Positions 23,573 to 36,094 are shown, counted from the first letter of the stretch. The stretch is DNA of 64,000 nt from Chlamydoabsidia padenii (GCA_025330725.1 JAIWND010000015.1:372001-436000), one strand, 5' to 3'. The notes: generated by a model from the letters alone, not told the origin. Numbers and translations: made by a program.

Positions 23573-26468
23573 TTAATCCGACATGACAAGGTCATCATCG
23601 TCACCATCCAAATCGACTTTTCTTTTCTTGTTGAGTCGACCACCATGACTTTCTTCCTTGGCGAAGTGCTTGCCCGTCTTTTCCCGTAGAGAGTCCACCC
23701 CTTCGTCTTCTTCCGCCCATTCCAATACAAGATGACGCCCGTACAAATGGATGCTGGACATGTTTTCATACACATTCTTGGCTTCTTGTTTGGTCATAAA
23801 GTCCAAAAACGCAAACCCTCTGTGTCCACCATTGAATTTCTTGGGTAATCGTAGTGATTTGAGCTGACCATAGGCACCAAAGAGTTCCCGGAGATCCTTG
23901 ACTGTAGCTTCAAAGGGAATGTTGCGTACCACCAGTTTAGTCGTTTCCACCTTGTCCGACTTTATCGATTTTTTGTTGTTGGCTTCGTGATGAGAGAATT
24001 TCAAAAGTAAAGCATGTCCATCCAATTTATATCCCTATCAAAATAGATAGTGGCCTATTAGTAACACATCACCTTTTGGAAAAGCTGGGGGGGGGGTGTT
24101 TTTTTCTAAAAAAAAAAAAAAAAAAAAAAAAAGGTGTTTTACCTGCATAGCATCCAATGCCTTTTGTGCGTTCTTCTTGTTGTTGAATTCGACAAACCCG
24201 AATCCCATGCTAAGAGGTTTGCTCGGATCCTTCTTGTTGGGCTTCACATTGATACGAGAAGAGCGATAACCTTCAATACCAGCAAATGCCTTTCGTAGAC
24301 CCTCCGGCGTGGTTTCAAAGTTGAGGTTCTTGACAAACAAAGTAGCCACCGCCGAGAGATCTTCATCACCATTGTCATTCTTGGAAGCTGTCTTGATATC
24401 CAAAATATCAGCCGATGTGCCACTTATAGTATCAGCAGGTTTGGTTTCCTTTTTGCCAGCGGTATCATACTTGTCTTTGAAAATGCCAACAGGGGCCTTT
24501 TCCAGATAGATCAAAGAGTCTTTAAAGCGACGATAAGCCAGTGATTGGAATGCTCGACGTGCTTCGCTGGGTTCCAAGAATTCAACCACCGCCATCGTTT
24601 TCGCAGGAGGGATCAAGACACGGCCCAGTTCACCAAATTTGCCAAAGAGACCACGCAATTCTTCTTCTGTTGTACCATAGGGAAAGTTCTTGACCAAGAT
24701 CACCACTTCACTTCGTTCCTTCTTGCCAAAACTATCCAGAATGATGCCGTGTTCTTGAAAGAATTCCTTGGTTTCCGTAACAATTTGGGTTTCTGCCAAA
24801 GCCAAGCGCACCGCCACGTTGTCTGCTTCAGGATTCAAGATTTCTGATTTGGACACACCTAAACGATCAGCAATGGATTCAGCAATAGCATCGCTCTATA
24901 TATATATATATCCCCAAAAAAGTGTATGTGTGAGTAAGACATTTGCAATCATTTTTTTTTTCATTAATAAACTTACGCTCATGAATAATGAGTTCCAGTT
25001 AAAGTCATTGCCCGCCAAGTTTTTTCGCTTCTGTTCCTTGTCCTTTTTCACCGCGCTGAGTTTAGATCCATTGATGCCATAAATTTCTTCTTCTTTGGGT
25101 GCAGGTTTTTCTTTTGCTGGTAAGATGTGTAAGAGTCGGCCTTGGAATTCCTTCATGTCGAGATCCTTGTATGCATTGACGGCATGTTCTGGAAGCAAGA
25201 AGAGAATGTATGCATATCCTTTGGGTTGTTTAGTATCTTTGGCAATAGGCATGTGTACCTAAACAGAGAGGGAAGGATTAGTTCGAGTGATATTGTTTTA
25301 AGAGAGTGATTTCCTTACCTCCGATATAGGACCATATTTAGTAAAAGTATCCCGGAGATCCTGTTCAGTACATGAGTAGGAGAGATTACGCAAAAACAAA
25401 CGTCCAGTATCTTCAATAAGGTCAATAGTGTCAGAGGTCTTGTTTTCTTGACGTTGGATTTCCTTGGCCCGTTCAGGTATGTCGTCGTCATCGTCTACAC
25501 CATCACCCTTTTCTGTTGATTCATCCTTGCTGTCATCCATAGTTGTGTCCTTGTCATCGCCCTTTTCTTCCATGGTTTCATCTTCGTCATCCTTATCAAT
25601 AGTTGATGGTTGATCTTGTTTGTTGGTAGATGGTAAATCGTCATACAAGTCGTCATCGGCATCACGAGGAATGATAGCATCCTGATCCTTTTGTTGTTCA
25701 GTTGACATCTTGGAGTTGGTGTATGATGTGAGAGTAGCAAGATCGTCGTTCGTCCATGTTTGTCCTTTAGATCGAGAAGTCATAACATCCAGATATTCTC
25801 GTAGTTTTGGATCTTGTTCGTCGACTTTAAGCTGGTTGATGTGCTTGACTAGTTTTTCTTTTTGTTGACGGAAGGCTTCAGTTTCTTCCACCTGGAATTC
25901 AGAAGACGCTTTCTTGGTGCCAGTGAGTCGAGTGTGTGCTGTGGTACCTTCTGTATATTTACTCCAGCCACGAGGTATATTGTCAGAGCCATACTAAAAC
26001 AAAAAAAACAAAAAAACAAAAAAAAAAAGGAAAGAAAAAGAAAAGTGAGTAAGAGTAATGTAACTAGTTGGTTTCAGACAAATGGACAAGTACTTACGGG
26101 GATAGCCTTTTCAACAATGATTTTTGAAGTGTTGATAAAGGTGCCATTAAAGTGTGCCAAAGCAGCATCAGCCACTTTATCAGATCGATAACCAATGAAT
26201 CCAAAGCGACGGGAGTGTCCAGAGCTAAAATATAAAAAGATAGAGGGAGGTATAATATGAGTAAATGAAGTGAATAGATCGAGTGTAATAAGAGTACCTT
26301 GTTCGCATAAGTTTGGCATCGGTGACTTCACCCTTCTTGGCAAAGTGAGCACGGAATTTGTCTTCAGTCAAGTCTTTTGGTAAATTCTTGATGATCAAAC
26401 GAGACCTATAAAGAAACACAAGTTAGTCAAATGGTCATTAAGTTTGTTTACTTTTTATCAACTTACAT
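23573..26468 (-). CDS. MRD1: Multiple RNA-binding domain protein Mrd1 (RBM19 family)
   Basis: Nucleolar protein with five RRMs required for 35S pre-rRNA processing and the small ribosomal subunit. Exons (minus) 26468-26467, 26405-26298, 26224-26098, 25993-25319, 25258-24977, 24895-24143 and 24034-23573 give 802 residues. RRM1 (about 1-80) starts [20 protein letters not shown]; an acidic linker follows; RRM2 about 275-355 ([19 protein letters not shown]); RRM3 about 458-535 ([20 protein letters not shown]); RRM4 about 573-660 ([20 protein letters not shown]); RRM5 about 680-755 ([20 protein letters not shown]). The start codon is split: exon 1 ends in AT before GTAAGT and exon 2 begins G-TCT-CGT. 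No other in-frame ATG precedes RRM1. Shares a 196-nt promoter with mL43. Confidence 0.92.
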
Positions 26469-26664
26469 GATCGATTATGTTGAGTTTGGAGTTAAAAGTA
26501 AAAGAAGGGGAATGAAAAAAGAAAAAAATCAGCTTTTTTGAATTTCAAGGAAAAAAGTCACAGGCCATTTTGCCCTTCCCCCCAGGGCGGACCTTTTTGA
26601 GCGAGAAAAAAAAAAAAAAAAAGTGAATCCGTCAAACTCTTTCTTCTTTATACAAAACATTGAA

Positions 26665-27260
26665 ATGTCCTTCAGTAGCAAACTCGCCTCAACAACCAAC
26701 AATGGCACTGGTGCTTTTGTTCTCCAATGCAGAAAACTCGTCTTTAACTACTGTGAAATGTGGGGCAGCAACAAGGGCATGGTGTAAGTAGATATCTAAA
26801 GTCGGAAATAGTAATAACAACACTTGTCAATTCTTGTCCATTAACAAGTTTTTCTTTTATTGTATAGGAACTATATCAAGAAAGATCTTGCCCAATTCGC
26901 CCGCGAAAACCCACAAATCGAAGTTGTTGTCCAACAACGAAAGGCTCACCATCCCATTATCCGTGGACAATACCGTAAGTCTAAAAGAATCCTTCAACTA
27001 AAATAAGGGAGTGCTTCCTCTTTTTGTTTTTGTTATACAAACTCGGTATTAACCAACCTTTTCTTTATATAGTGAATGGCAGAGAAAAGGTTATCTGCAC
27101 TCGTAACATGCAACCCAACGAAATTGCCAACAAAGTCAACTTGTTACGGGATTCCAGTGGTGAAAAATTGAAGAATCTTGCCAAGAAGCCTGTCCTCTCC
27201 ACCACCGAAAGTGTCCGGGGTATCTGGTCACCATTCCACTCCAACCCTCATTCTATCTAG
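26665..27260 (+). CDS. MRPL51: Mitochondrial large-subunit ribosomal protein mL43 (yeast MRPL51)
   Basis: Mitoribosomal protein with the thioredoxin-like L51/S25/CI-B8 domain. Exons 26665-26783, 26868-26974 and 27073-27260 give 137 residues. Visible marks: FVLQCRKLVFNYCEMWGSNK in exon 1, then DLAQFARENPQIEVVVQQRK and HHPIIRGQY, and a C-terminal LRDSSGEKLKNL and RGIWSPFHSNP. The first intron interrupts a Val codon after KGM. Divergent from MRD1, a pairing of cytosolic ribosome assembly and mitochondrial ribosome genes. Confidence 0.9.
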
Positions 27261-27502
27261 ATTTACTTATCCTTTGTACACACATCCCCTTCATATAATA
27301 ACACACACCATCCTCCCTCTTTGATCCTTTTTCTATATAAAATACATATATACATTTTTTTATAATCAATTGTTAGATAGACTACTACATTTTGCTGTTT
27401 AAATAAACATTGGGACATGATAAACATATGTGCTTTATTATATAAATGGTTATTATGGATTTATAAATGTAGAGAGAGAGGGGGGGTGTAGACTATAGAC
27501 AG

Positions 27503-28052
27503 TTATGGACCATTAATACTTCGAATCAGTTTTAAAAGAGACTGATCGAATTGTTCAGATCGAATAGGCATTTCAGGGGTATGGAAGGGATTTTTCATAA
27601 CAAAATCACTGTAGATATCATAAATACGTTTCATATAAGGGTCCACGTTGTTTTGTTGAGGTGCTGTAATAAGAAGGAATTTGGATCCTAAAAGAGAGAG
27701 AAGAGATGAGGTCCACTGTATTCAACTTTATTATTATTATTATTATTATTACCATCATCATCTTACCTGTCAAAGTTTGGAAGCAATAAAGCTTAAAGTT
27801 GTCTGCTTCTATCATTTCAATACCAGAAGAGTTATAAAGTGGAGAGATCTTGGAAGTGATAGCGTGGACACTACAACAAGGCAAACTAATGTCAGTAACA
27901 GGTCAATGGATTAGGATAAAAGGTACTTACCCATGGAAGGTTCCCGCCAATACAAGGTATTCATTACTTGATAATTTGGCAAGATGATCAGAAAAGTCTT
28001 TTTGATAAACAAGGCCACCGGCTTTGTTGACAATGTAGAGTGAGTATATCAT
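27503..28052 (-). CDS. TRS23: TRAPP complex subunit TRAPPC4 / Trs23
   Basis: Longin-like core subunit of the TRAPP tethering complex, acting as exchange factor for Ypt1/Rab1 in ER-Golgi traffic. Exons (minus) 28052-27931, 27870-27767 and 27687-27503 give 136 residues. Start [20 protein letters not shown]; middle [20 protein letters not shown] and [13 protein letters not shown]; end [20 protein letters not shown] then [12 protein letters not shown]. The animal protein carries a PDZ-like insert of about 80 residues that is absent here. Only 171 nt separate its ATG from that of FANCJ. Confidence 0.92.
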
Positions 28053-28119
28053 TAATTAGGACAAGTGGAAGAGAAGGGAAAACCAAAGATTAATGTCGGA
28101 TTATTCTACTACGCGAAAA

Positions 28120-28134
28120 TCGGGATTCAAATTT
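28120..28134 (-). promoter_or_regulatory. AAATCCCG-like motif in TRAPPC4/FANCJ divergent promoter
   Basis: Minus strand AAATTTGAATCCCGA, 68 nt from the TRAPPC4 ATG and 90 nt from the FANCJ ATG. The adjacent ACGCGAAAAT (28111-28120) matches the cell-cycle SCB/E2F-type core CGCGAAA. Confidence 0.5.
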
Positions 28135-28150
28135 CTCAATTCTTGGTCGT

Positions 28151-28183
<33 letters not shown>

Positions 28184-28223
28184 CCCTTCTCTCTCTTTCG
28201 TTTTTTCCAGTCATCCTTTTGCG

Positions 28224-31200
28224 ATGGGTAGGGGAACACAAGCCAAGAAGGCCGAGACAAAGCAATCACGCATACAATCAACGATAAACTTTGGCTCACC
28301 TATGAAAACCCAACCACCAGAAACAACACTCACACCATCTTTACCTGCTCTACACCACACACTGCCGATATCCGGAGTTCCTGTACAATTCCCATTCCCT
28401 CCTTGTAAGTAATGATCATTATAGGCCTATTATGCTGTATTACTCACATTTTGATACTTGTTTATAGATCCTGCACAAATCCAAATGATGGTCAAGGTAA
28501 GGTTAAAGAACAATGAGCACTTGACATTTTGCTTATAGACTTTTTTTTATGTGACATACTTGTTTAGATCATTCAATCCTTGAACAGATCAGAAAATGCT
28601 TTACTGGAAAGCCCAACTGGTATAGTAGAAAAGAAAGAAAAAAAAAAGTATCTTGTTAATCACCACCAACAACTAATATGTCACTTTGTCGTTATAGGGT
28701 CTGGGAAATCACTTGCATTACTTTGTGGAACACTAGGTAAAATACTTGGCTCAATATACTTGATCATTAGAAACTCAACTTACATTTATTATAGCTTGGC
28801 GGCAACATGAAATCAAAAAAGCAGCTGATGAAGAAAAATTACAACAAGAAACTATAGCCGCCGCCAATCGAGAAAAATGGAATAATTATATCGCCTCTCA
28901 CAATGATATTAAACCCAACCCGCAGCAACAAGACCCTGAAGAAACCTACAAAAAGGATCAAGAACAACAACCAACTAGAGCACCTAATGAAGATGACGAT
29001 TTTCAACCTGCTCCTCTCATTAAACGGCGACGAATCCAACATGATAAACCATCTAGCAGTATTGCCCTTGATAAATCGACTCTTACAAACAACCACATAA
29101 ACACCAACATCAGAACAACAAAAATCGAAGATACCAGTACAACTATAAAAGAACCAGCATCAGCATCACTCAAGTCTCCTCACAAGATACCAAAGATTTA
29201 TGTGTGTAGCCGAACGTAAGAGCCAGACAAAAAAAGGATGAGGGTGGATTATGCATTGGTAAAGAATGCTAACGTTTTTTTTATTTTATTTTATATAGGC
29301 ACAAACAAATCGAACAACTTATTGGTGAATTGAAAAGGTTTACGAACTATCGGCCTCAAATGACTGTACTAGGTAGTCGAGATCAACTATGTGGTAAGAA
29401 CCCCTTCCCTTGATAAAAAGGTATGTTTACTAATCATCACCTTCATATAGTACATCCCAAGGTATCCAAATCGTCGAATAAAAGTGAAGATTGGTAAGTT
29501 GTGTTTCTTTAATGTAATCTCCTTTGGCTAACACACCTTCTTTTATGTTGAACTAGTGTTGCATTACTGGACACTGACAGCTGTACTTATGGAAGACAAA
29601 CGAATCAACTATTGGGTCACCGCACAATGCGACCTAGCAGCAGATCTATTTGGGATATTGAAGATGCTGTGAAACTAGGGAAATCTACTAAAGGTAAGTG
29701 CCAATAGGACCAGAGGGAGTGGTAGACTAAATCTCATTTTGATCTATTTTTATTCTTTATTCAGGTTGTCCATATTATGCATCACGCTCTCTCTTTGATA
29801 ACGCCGAACTCATATTCTGCCCTTACAACTTTGTGATTGATCCAAGTAACTAACTACTCACTTGAATCAAATGTCAGAGATTCTTCTGACCAATCTCTCT
29901 CTCTCTCTCTATTCAACCACTAGTTATTCGACATATTATGGATATCAAGGTCAAAGGCAACATTGTAATATTCGATGAAGGTAAAGTAATATGGCCTGCC
30001 CTTTATAATCTAAACCGCTTGCTGACTCTTCTGAATTGGTAGCGCATAACATCGAAGACACCGCTCGCTCAGTGGCATCCTATGAAGTTACCGAGGCGGA
30101 TCTAAAACGACTACAAAAGGAATTGACTCAAGTAATTCGTGGACAGAATTTGGAGGAGGATCATCGAACAATACAGTTTGTAAGTCATATCATGCCACGC
30201 TTACTAAACAATCATTGACATTCTTTTATTAACTAGATTGTAGAGACTCTTTTGGAATGGATCACACAACCGAACAACTCTTACTCAATCAAGGAATATG
30301 AAAAACATGTGCACATGTAAGTTTGAATACTAATCATAACAAAGACCAACACTTTTTTTTTTTTTTTTGGATTATGCAATAGATGGTCAGGATTACAGAT
30401 TATGTCCAAACTATCGGATTTACATATAACATCATCAACCTTTGGAGGATCAATCTATCCAGCATTCAAGCGCATCAAGTCGCATACGGAAAAGGTCATG
30501 AAGGAAAAAGAAGAAACCTCGGTTGATCAAGTTACTTCGGAACATGGTGGATCTCAAGGAAACAGTAAACATGCTCAAGAATGTGTAACAACATGGGCAC
30601 TTCGACACCTGGATGGTAAATTTTTACTGGAAATGTAACATTGTTATGGGTATTAATATCTTTTTGTTATGCATACTTTATTATAGGTCTATTTATGGTA
30701 CTCGGTTATTTGTTCCAAGAAGGAGTCGACCGATCCACTGACTATAGTATGGCTCTCATCAAGAAAATACACAAGGCATCCAATTTTACCAAAGGTAATT
30801 ACTAGATAAAAAGGAATAATAACTCACACTCACTGCTTTTTGGAATTACTAGATGCTTCTTGGGTTTACAAACTGGGATTCTGGTAATAGTATAACTGGT
30901 ATTAACATGTATTATTATGCGCTAACATATCTGCTATATATTACAATTTTTATAGGTGTCACAACCCTGGCATTGTTTTTGAAGAACTATCTTCGGCTGC
31001 ACACTCCATGATTCTCACAAGCGGCACACTATCACCAGTAAGAACCTTGGGGTTTGGAAGGGGGCAACTTTTTTGAAACTGACAAATATTTTATCTCCTC
31101 TTATAGCTAGACACTTTTGCATCAGAACTCGAAACGGATTTGTAAGTTTTAATTGACACAAAAGCGAAAACCAACTCATCTTCTTTATCTAGCTCGGCTA

Positions 31201-32039
31201 CATTAGAAGCCAATCATGTCATCGATCCCTCTCAAGTGTGGGTAGGTACTGTTCCTGTTGGACCGAGTGGTGTTACTCTTAAAGGCGTCTACTCTGTGGT
31301 GGAATCTCTTCAGTATCAGGATGATGTTGGCCAAGGTAAGTAAATTCAGTACTTGGAGAAAAAAAAAACATTAACTTTTTCTTTCTTCCTTAGCTTTACA
31401 AGACATTATCAATATCGTACCCTTTGGTATCCTGTGCTTTTTACCATCTTATTCAACTTTGGATAAACTGATAAAACGGTGGAAAGTAATATACAAATAT
31501 GGATTTAGATCTTCAATTGGCATCAGGGGATTAGCTCTCATTTAACCCCTTTTATTTGATAGGTCACTGGGGTATATTCACAGCTGGAAGCCGTAAAAAC
31601 CATTTTTATAGGTATGTCTATGTGATCCGTCCCTTACAATTCATACTCACCTTGTACTAACAACGCTCCAATCTTCTTCTTCAATTTGGAATGACACTTT
31701 TTTATAGAACCTCAAGGCGACAACAAGCAATTATTCCAACGGCAAATCAAGGACTACTATGATGCGGTGAAAAAGCAATCAGATCAACAATCATGGGGTG
31801 CTCAAACTTGGTGTACTGGTGCTTTATTTTTTGCGGTAAATCCTACACCTATATGTGATTATTAGCTATATGACACTAATACCTGCCTTTTTTTTTAGGT
31901 GTATCGAGGGAAAATCAGTGAAGGAATTGATTTCAGTAACAACTATTGCCGTGCTGTGGTCGCTATTGGTATCCCTTATCCTAACTTGTAAGTTTTTTAT
32001 CTTGATGTAGATCGACGATCTAGTAATGTTACTCATCTC

Positions 32040-32093
<54 letters not shown>

Positions 32094-32668
32094 TTACAGG
32101 AAGGATACTCAAATATCATTGAAACGGTCGTACAACGACGCCAAGAAAAGGAATCAGCCAACAAAAAGGATCATTGGTGGTGATGATTGGTATACGATCC
32201 AAGGGTTTCGAGGTAACATATCAAAACATCGCTTAACGAATGATCTCCTCATCCAGCTGCTAATATTTTTCTTTTCTCAGCAATCAATCAAGCACTCGGT
32301 CGATGTATCCGCCATAAAAGGGTAATGTATAGGGGGAAAGAATATAAACACGAACAAAGATGGCAATGCTGATACTCAACACAACTCTTTTATTTGTTTG
32401 ATTTGCCACTTCTAGGACTGGGGTAAGCATAGTATGATTGATAACATAAAGAAACTATCTATTAAACACACACACTTGATATTTTATTTATTTAGGTGCC
32501 ATCATCTTACTGGAGGAACGATTCCAACAACGCAAAAACATACAAGGTCTGTCAAAATGGGTACAGAAACTGTGCAAGGTGCATCATCAAGGATTTGATC
32601 TGGCTATGGACAGTCTACGAAGTTTTACACAAGGCCGGGTGGACATTGACCGTGGATTAGCTGTAGAT

Positions 32669-32680
<12 letters not shown>
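28224..32680 (+). CDS. BRIP1: FANCJ/BRIP1-type iron-sulfur DNA helicase
   Basis: Superfamily 2 XPD-like 5'-3' helicase acting in crosslink repair and G-quadruplex removal. I read 26 exons: 28224-28404, 28468-28496, 28568-28619, 28698-28736, 28795-29215, 29299-29393, 29451-29493, 29557-29693, 29765-29845, 29924-29980, 30043-30179, 30237-30316, 30383-30615, 30687-30794, 30853-30883, 30956-31037, 31107-31141, 31193-31335, 31394-31485, 31563-31611, 31708-31835, 31899-31987, 32100-32212, 32281-32321, 32416-32422, 32496-32680; 895 residues, all phases agreeing. Walker [16 protein letters not shown] (about 82-96), Fe-S cysteines C272, C287, C296, C334, DEAH box [13 protein letters not shown] (about 374-386), [17 protein letters not shown], and motif [28 protein letters not shown] before Walker A fits FANCJ best. 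Exon 25 is 7 nt. The last codons run into an AGAT repeat. Confidence 0.93.
32048..32092 (+). repeat. 45-nt poly(T) run inside a FANCJ intron
   Basis: T run directly before the GTTACAG acceptor of the intron 31988-32099, after a short C run. Confidence 0.9.
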
Positions 32681-32699
<19 letters not shown>

Positions 32700-32706
32700 T
32701 AGATAT
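32664..32706 (+). repeat. AGAT tetranucleotide repeat overlapping FANCJ stop
   Basis: About nine AGAT/TAGAT units; the FANCJ stop TAG at 32678-32680 lies inside it. Confidence 0.85.
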
Positions 32707-34279
32707 GTAAAAATATATAGCCATAATCCCTTAATAAACTGTCATCTATTTTTATATTAACGTTTGATGCTTAAAATATTCCAGACACCTGATTGGCTGA
32801 TGATGCAGGGACCAAGAATTAAATATCCGCCTGTTTTGTAAGCCACTTTTTTTTTTTTTTTTTTTTTTTTTTTGCTACATGGATGTCCCCAAAGGTTTCC
32901 AAAATATAAATTCTCGAAAACAAGCAAAGAACATAACGTTCTCACTTGGTTCCGCTTACTCTTTCAAATGAAGAGTAGATTACATTTCATATGTAAGGAG
33001 CCGGATGGAGGTATAAGTAGTCTTGTATCTGAATGACTCAAGCTCTTTCAACGAAACAAAGTAAATAATTACTTATTTGAAAGAGGATCTAAGGCAGATA
33101 CTACTATGATAAAGAAAACTTTGAAAAGAATGTGAGGGCAGAGGGCTTTTATAGCCATGAGCGGTATATGAATAATTCCAAGCCATTCAGGCTTGCCTTT
33201 TGATTGGTGATCTGTCATTTACGGAATACCAACATTTGTGTTACCCGGCGGGATGTCAAATTACCATGTTGCATAAAAGTTGTAAAAAGTCCCTGGATCA
33301 ACATGTAGTTAGATATCGAGAGAGCCTGGCAAAGACAATTGTTGGTTTATTTATTTATTTAAAAGTTACAATGGTATATAATGTATCGAGAAGAATCTAA
33401 AATGATAATTATAAGTACATAATGTGGATACTCTGTATATAAATGTTTGGGGATGGAGTAAAATAAGACAAAATTAAACCATATTTTTATATGTCTATTT
33501 TCTATCACCGATCAGTAGTTCGTTTCAGTAGATTACTGGTTATACAGACATTGGTGTCGTTGATGTCAAATGGCGGAAGAGATTCACTTTAGGCATAGAT
33601 GATTTAGGCCAACTGAGTTTCTTCATCGTTATTTACATATTCCGTCCCATCGTAAAAAAAAAAAAGGTACCAAATGGAGTCCAAGCAAATAGCAGGATAA
33701 GGTGAGAGTAGTGTTACCGATTTCAAGAGTAATCAAGACTTATAAACGTTCACAGACACCTTCATTTGTAGATTCCTACAAAAGAAGAGAAAGGGATCAG
33801 TATTCCCTTAAAACTAATTGTTCCCTCCCTCCCACTATTTATAATGACTTACCAATTATTCCCACAAAATACTACAACAACAAGCCTTGAAGAGGGGCTA
33901 GAGGATCATTACAGTACAGTTATTTGCCAAGGACCCCGTTGCAAATAGTCATGTGCGCTGTATAACTTGAGTCAGCAAACAATAGTACATTGTCGTATGA
34001 AAGAATCGTTATACTGGGTGCTGATGTTGTGCTGTAATGTGATCCGATTGGATAAATAAAGGATTGTCGAGTGATGGTGTACAAAGAATCGCAAGAAAGG
34101 ATACTGTCTTATTCGGTTATAGTCGTGCATACGTTTACCGCAGCTATTTTCAATCGCGTAAAAAGCATGATCATCCAAGTAGTAAGACACTAACGTAGTC
34201 AAGACATCGTTTTATACCCAATCAAAGGGTCGTGTCGAGTGAGTACTTGTATGTGGCTGAGAATTTGCTGATCAATAAA
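32681..34279. other. Gene-poor stretch downstream of FANCJ
   Basis: FANCJ 3' flank (AATAAA near 32741), a 21-nt T run near 32847, then 1.4 kb with only short frames and no family resemblance or motif copy. Confidence 0.5.
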
Positions 34280-34862
34280 TTAGTTGGCGGCAGTAGTGGT
34301 GGTCGTAATGAATTCGTTAGTTATAGTCCAGATTTTGTTTCGCAAATCACAGTTGATATCAGTTGCAATAGAATGTAAAACCGAGCTTTCGTTGTGTTGT
34401 ACAAATGTTTCTATTTTGCATAGATCCACGTAGCAAACTGTTATTATAGCTGCCACCTTTTGAATATCAATATCGTTGAGTCGGCTTGACAAGTCCTTTA
34501 CCTACAAGTGTTTTTAGTATAAAAGAAAGGCAGATTTAGATAATCATCCCCTATTTTAGGCATATGTTTACCTATATTGCAACGCAACCGCCACCAGAGC
34601 TATAACCCAATACAACTATTGTTGTGTACTATTGTTGGTTGATGTAGTCCCAGGAAAGAGTGCTTTAAACAAAAGTTATTAATGATTGGTGAGTCACTTT
34701 TGTCTTACTAGGTTGGATTACAAGTACTTTACCTTTAATGAGGAAGAGACAACCGAGATGCTAAAGTCAAAGGTGCAAAGAGGAATTCGTGTTGATATTG
34801 TCATGGATATGCTCCACTGGTTTGTTGAATATATTTGCCTTGACGGGTTTCTTGAGTGGCAT
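34280..34862 (-). pseudogene. Possible decayed alpha/beta-hydrolase (cutinase-like) gene
   Basis: Three minus-strand segments with splice-like borders line up: 34862 downward (ATQETRQGKYIQQTSGAYP, then a stop at 34801-34803), 34680-34572 (WDYINQQ, stop at 34629-34631, then IVVLGYSSGGGCVAI and a stop at 34572-34574), and 34495-34280 (VKDLSSRLNDIDIQKVAAII to a normal stop). GYSSG fits the GxSxG nucleophile elbow, and the following VKDL...KVAAII resembles what follows it in cutinases. Each internal stop is one transition away from Gln or Trp. The identity is tentative: no catalytic Asp/His can be placed. Confidence 0.35.
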
Positions 34863-35094
34863 CTACGTAATATAAAAGGTAGTTAGTCATTTAACAAAGA
34901 ATCAGTTTTAGTACTTACCTTTGGTGCAAAAGGGTCTACGTTTCAGCAAGAATTAACGGTCGTCCATGGGCGTGTTTTATAACTAAATAAAGAAGTGGTG
35001 TCCTTCCAATAAAATAGTTACGTAAGTTGAAGGTGGGAGTAGGAAAAAGAAAGAAGAGAAAATGTTTCGGAAGATATCCGTCCCACCGACTATA

Positions 35095-35107
35095 TTTTCA
35101 AATCCCG
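35095..35107 (+). promoter_or_regulatory. AAATCCCG motif copy, orphan
   Basis: TTTTCAAATCCCG; about 230 nt upstream (minus direction) of the decayed hydrolase, so it may be the old promoter of that gene. Confidence 0.4.
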
Positions 35108-35330
35108 CCATCTGCCCTGACTTTTTAGTGGACAATGATTGAAAAACGAAACACCCTTACCGCCTAATCAAGACAATGCTCCAAAGTATAATGCTCCTGT
35201 TGACTATTTGTAAAGTAGCCCTAAATGACCATTGTCCCCTTTATCATATATAGTTATCAACCCACTAGCAATAGTATCATAGTATCAAATCATTTTATTT
35301 ATTTAATAAAACACAAGTAAAAAAGTTATC

Positions 35331-35360
35331 TAGTCTAGTCTAGTCTAGTCTAGTCTAGTC
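35331..35360 (+). repeat. TAGTC pentanucleotide tandem repeat
   Basis: Six uninterrupted TAGTC units. Confidence 0.95.
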
Positions 35361-36094
35361 TATGTTATTAATGTGGGGTGGATTCAGTAGTGGTGAAGGT
35401 TGATGATTGACCCTACAAGTAAGCAAAGCGTTGGTGTCGTGTAAACCCTGGTTGTTGTTGTTGTTGTTGTTGATGATGGTAATCATTATTGCTGTATGTT
35501 GCATTATGGTTTATAGTTACAGTTGGCATCAGTAGTTGTGTGTGTGTCTGTGTGGTCCCTGTTTCCATGAGAAGAAAAGTAAGGGTAAGTATATCAAAAT
35601 GAAGAGGTATACATCATACAGCAACATAAGCTATTGCAGACTATATCCTGTCATTAGCCCATCACACTATCCCGTGTTTAGAATACTTGCTATTCTATTA
35701 GTGGGGAAGGCAGACAGATGCATTTCCTACAGTTAAAAAACAGCATAACATTGAGAGCATGTCACTTTACCTATAATATCGAGATAAAGGTAATCAGCTG
35801 GTAATCGGTCCAAGTAATGAGAAGGTGTTGTTAGAGTATATTACCTTGTCGATTAATACGCATGTCGATAGAAGAGTACCCTTTTTTCCCACGAATCTTC
35901 CATTTGAGTTTCTGTCAGTAATGTCATTTTCTACAAGAATCCACCGTCAACAAGAGCCTTCACAATAGAGATAGAAATTAAAAGAGTCGATCGCTTGATA
36001 CCAAGGTAAATGAATAGCTGGACCTTGTATGGATTTAACAAAATAAAGGAAAAGAAAAAGACCCGCCCATCGTTTTAAAAGATTCCCCGTCAAT

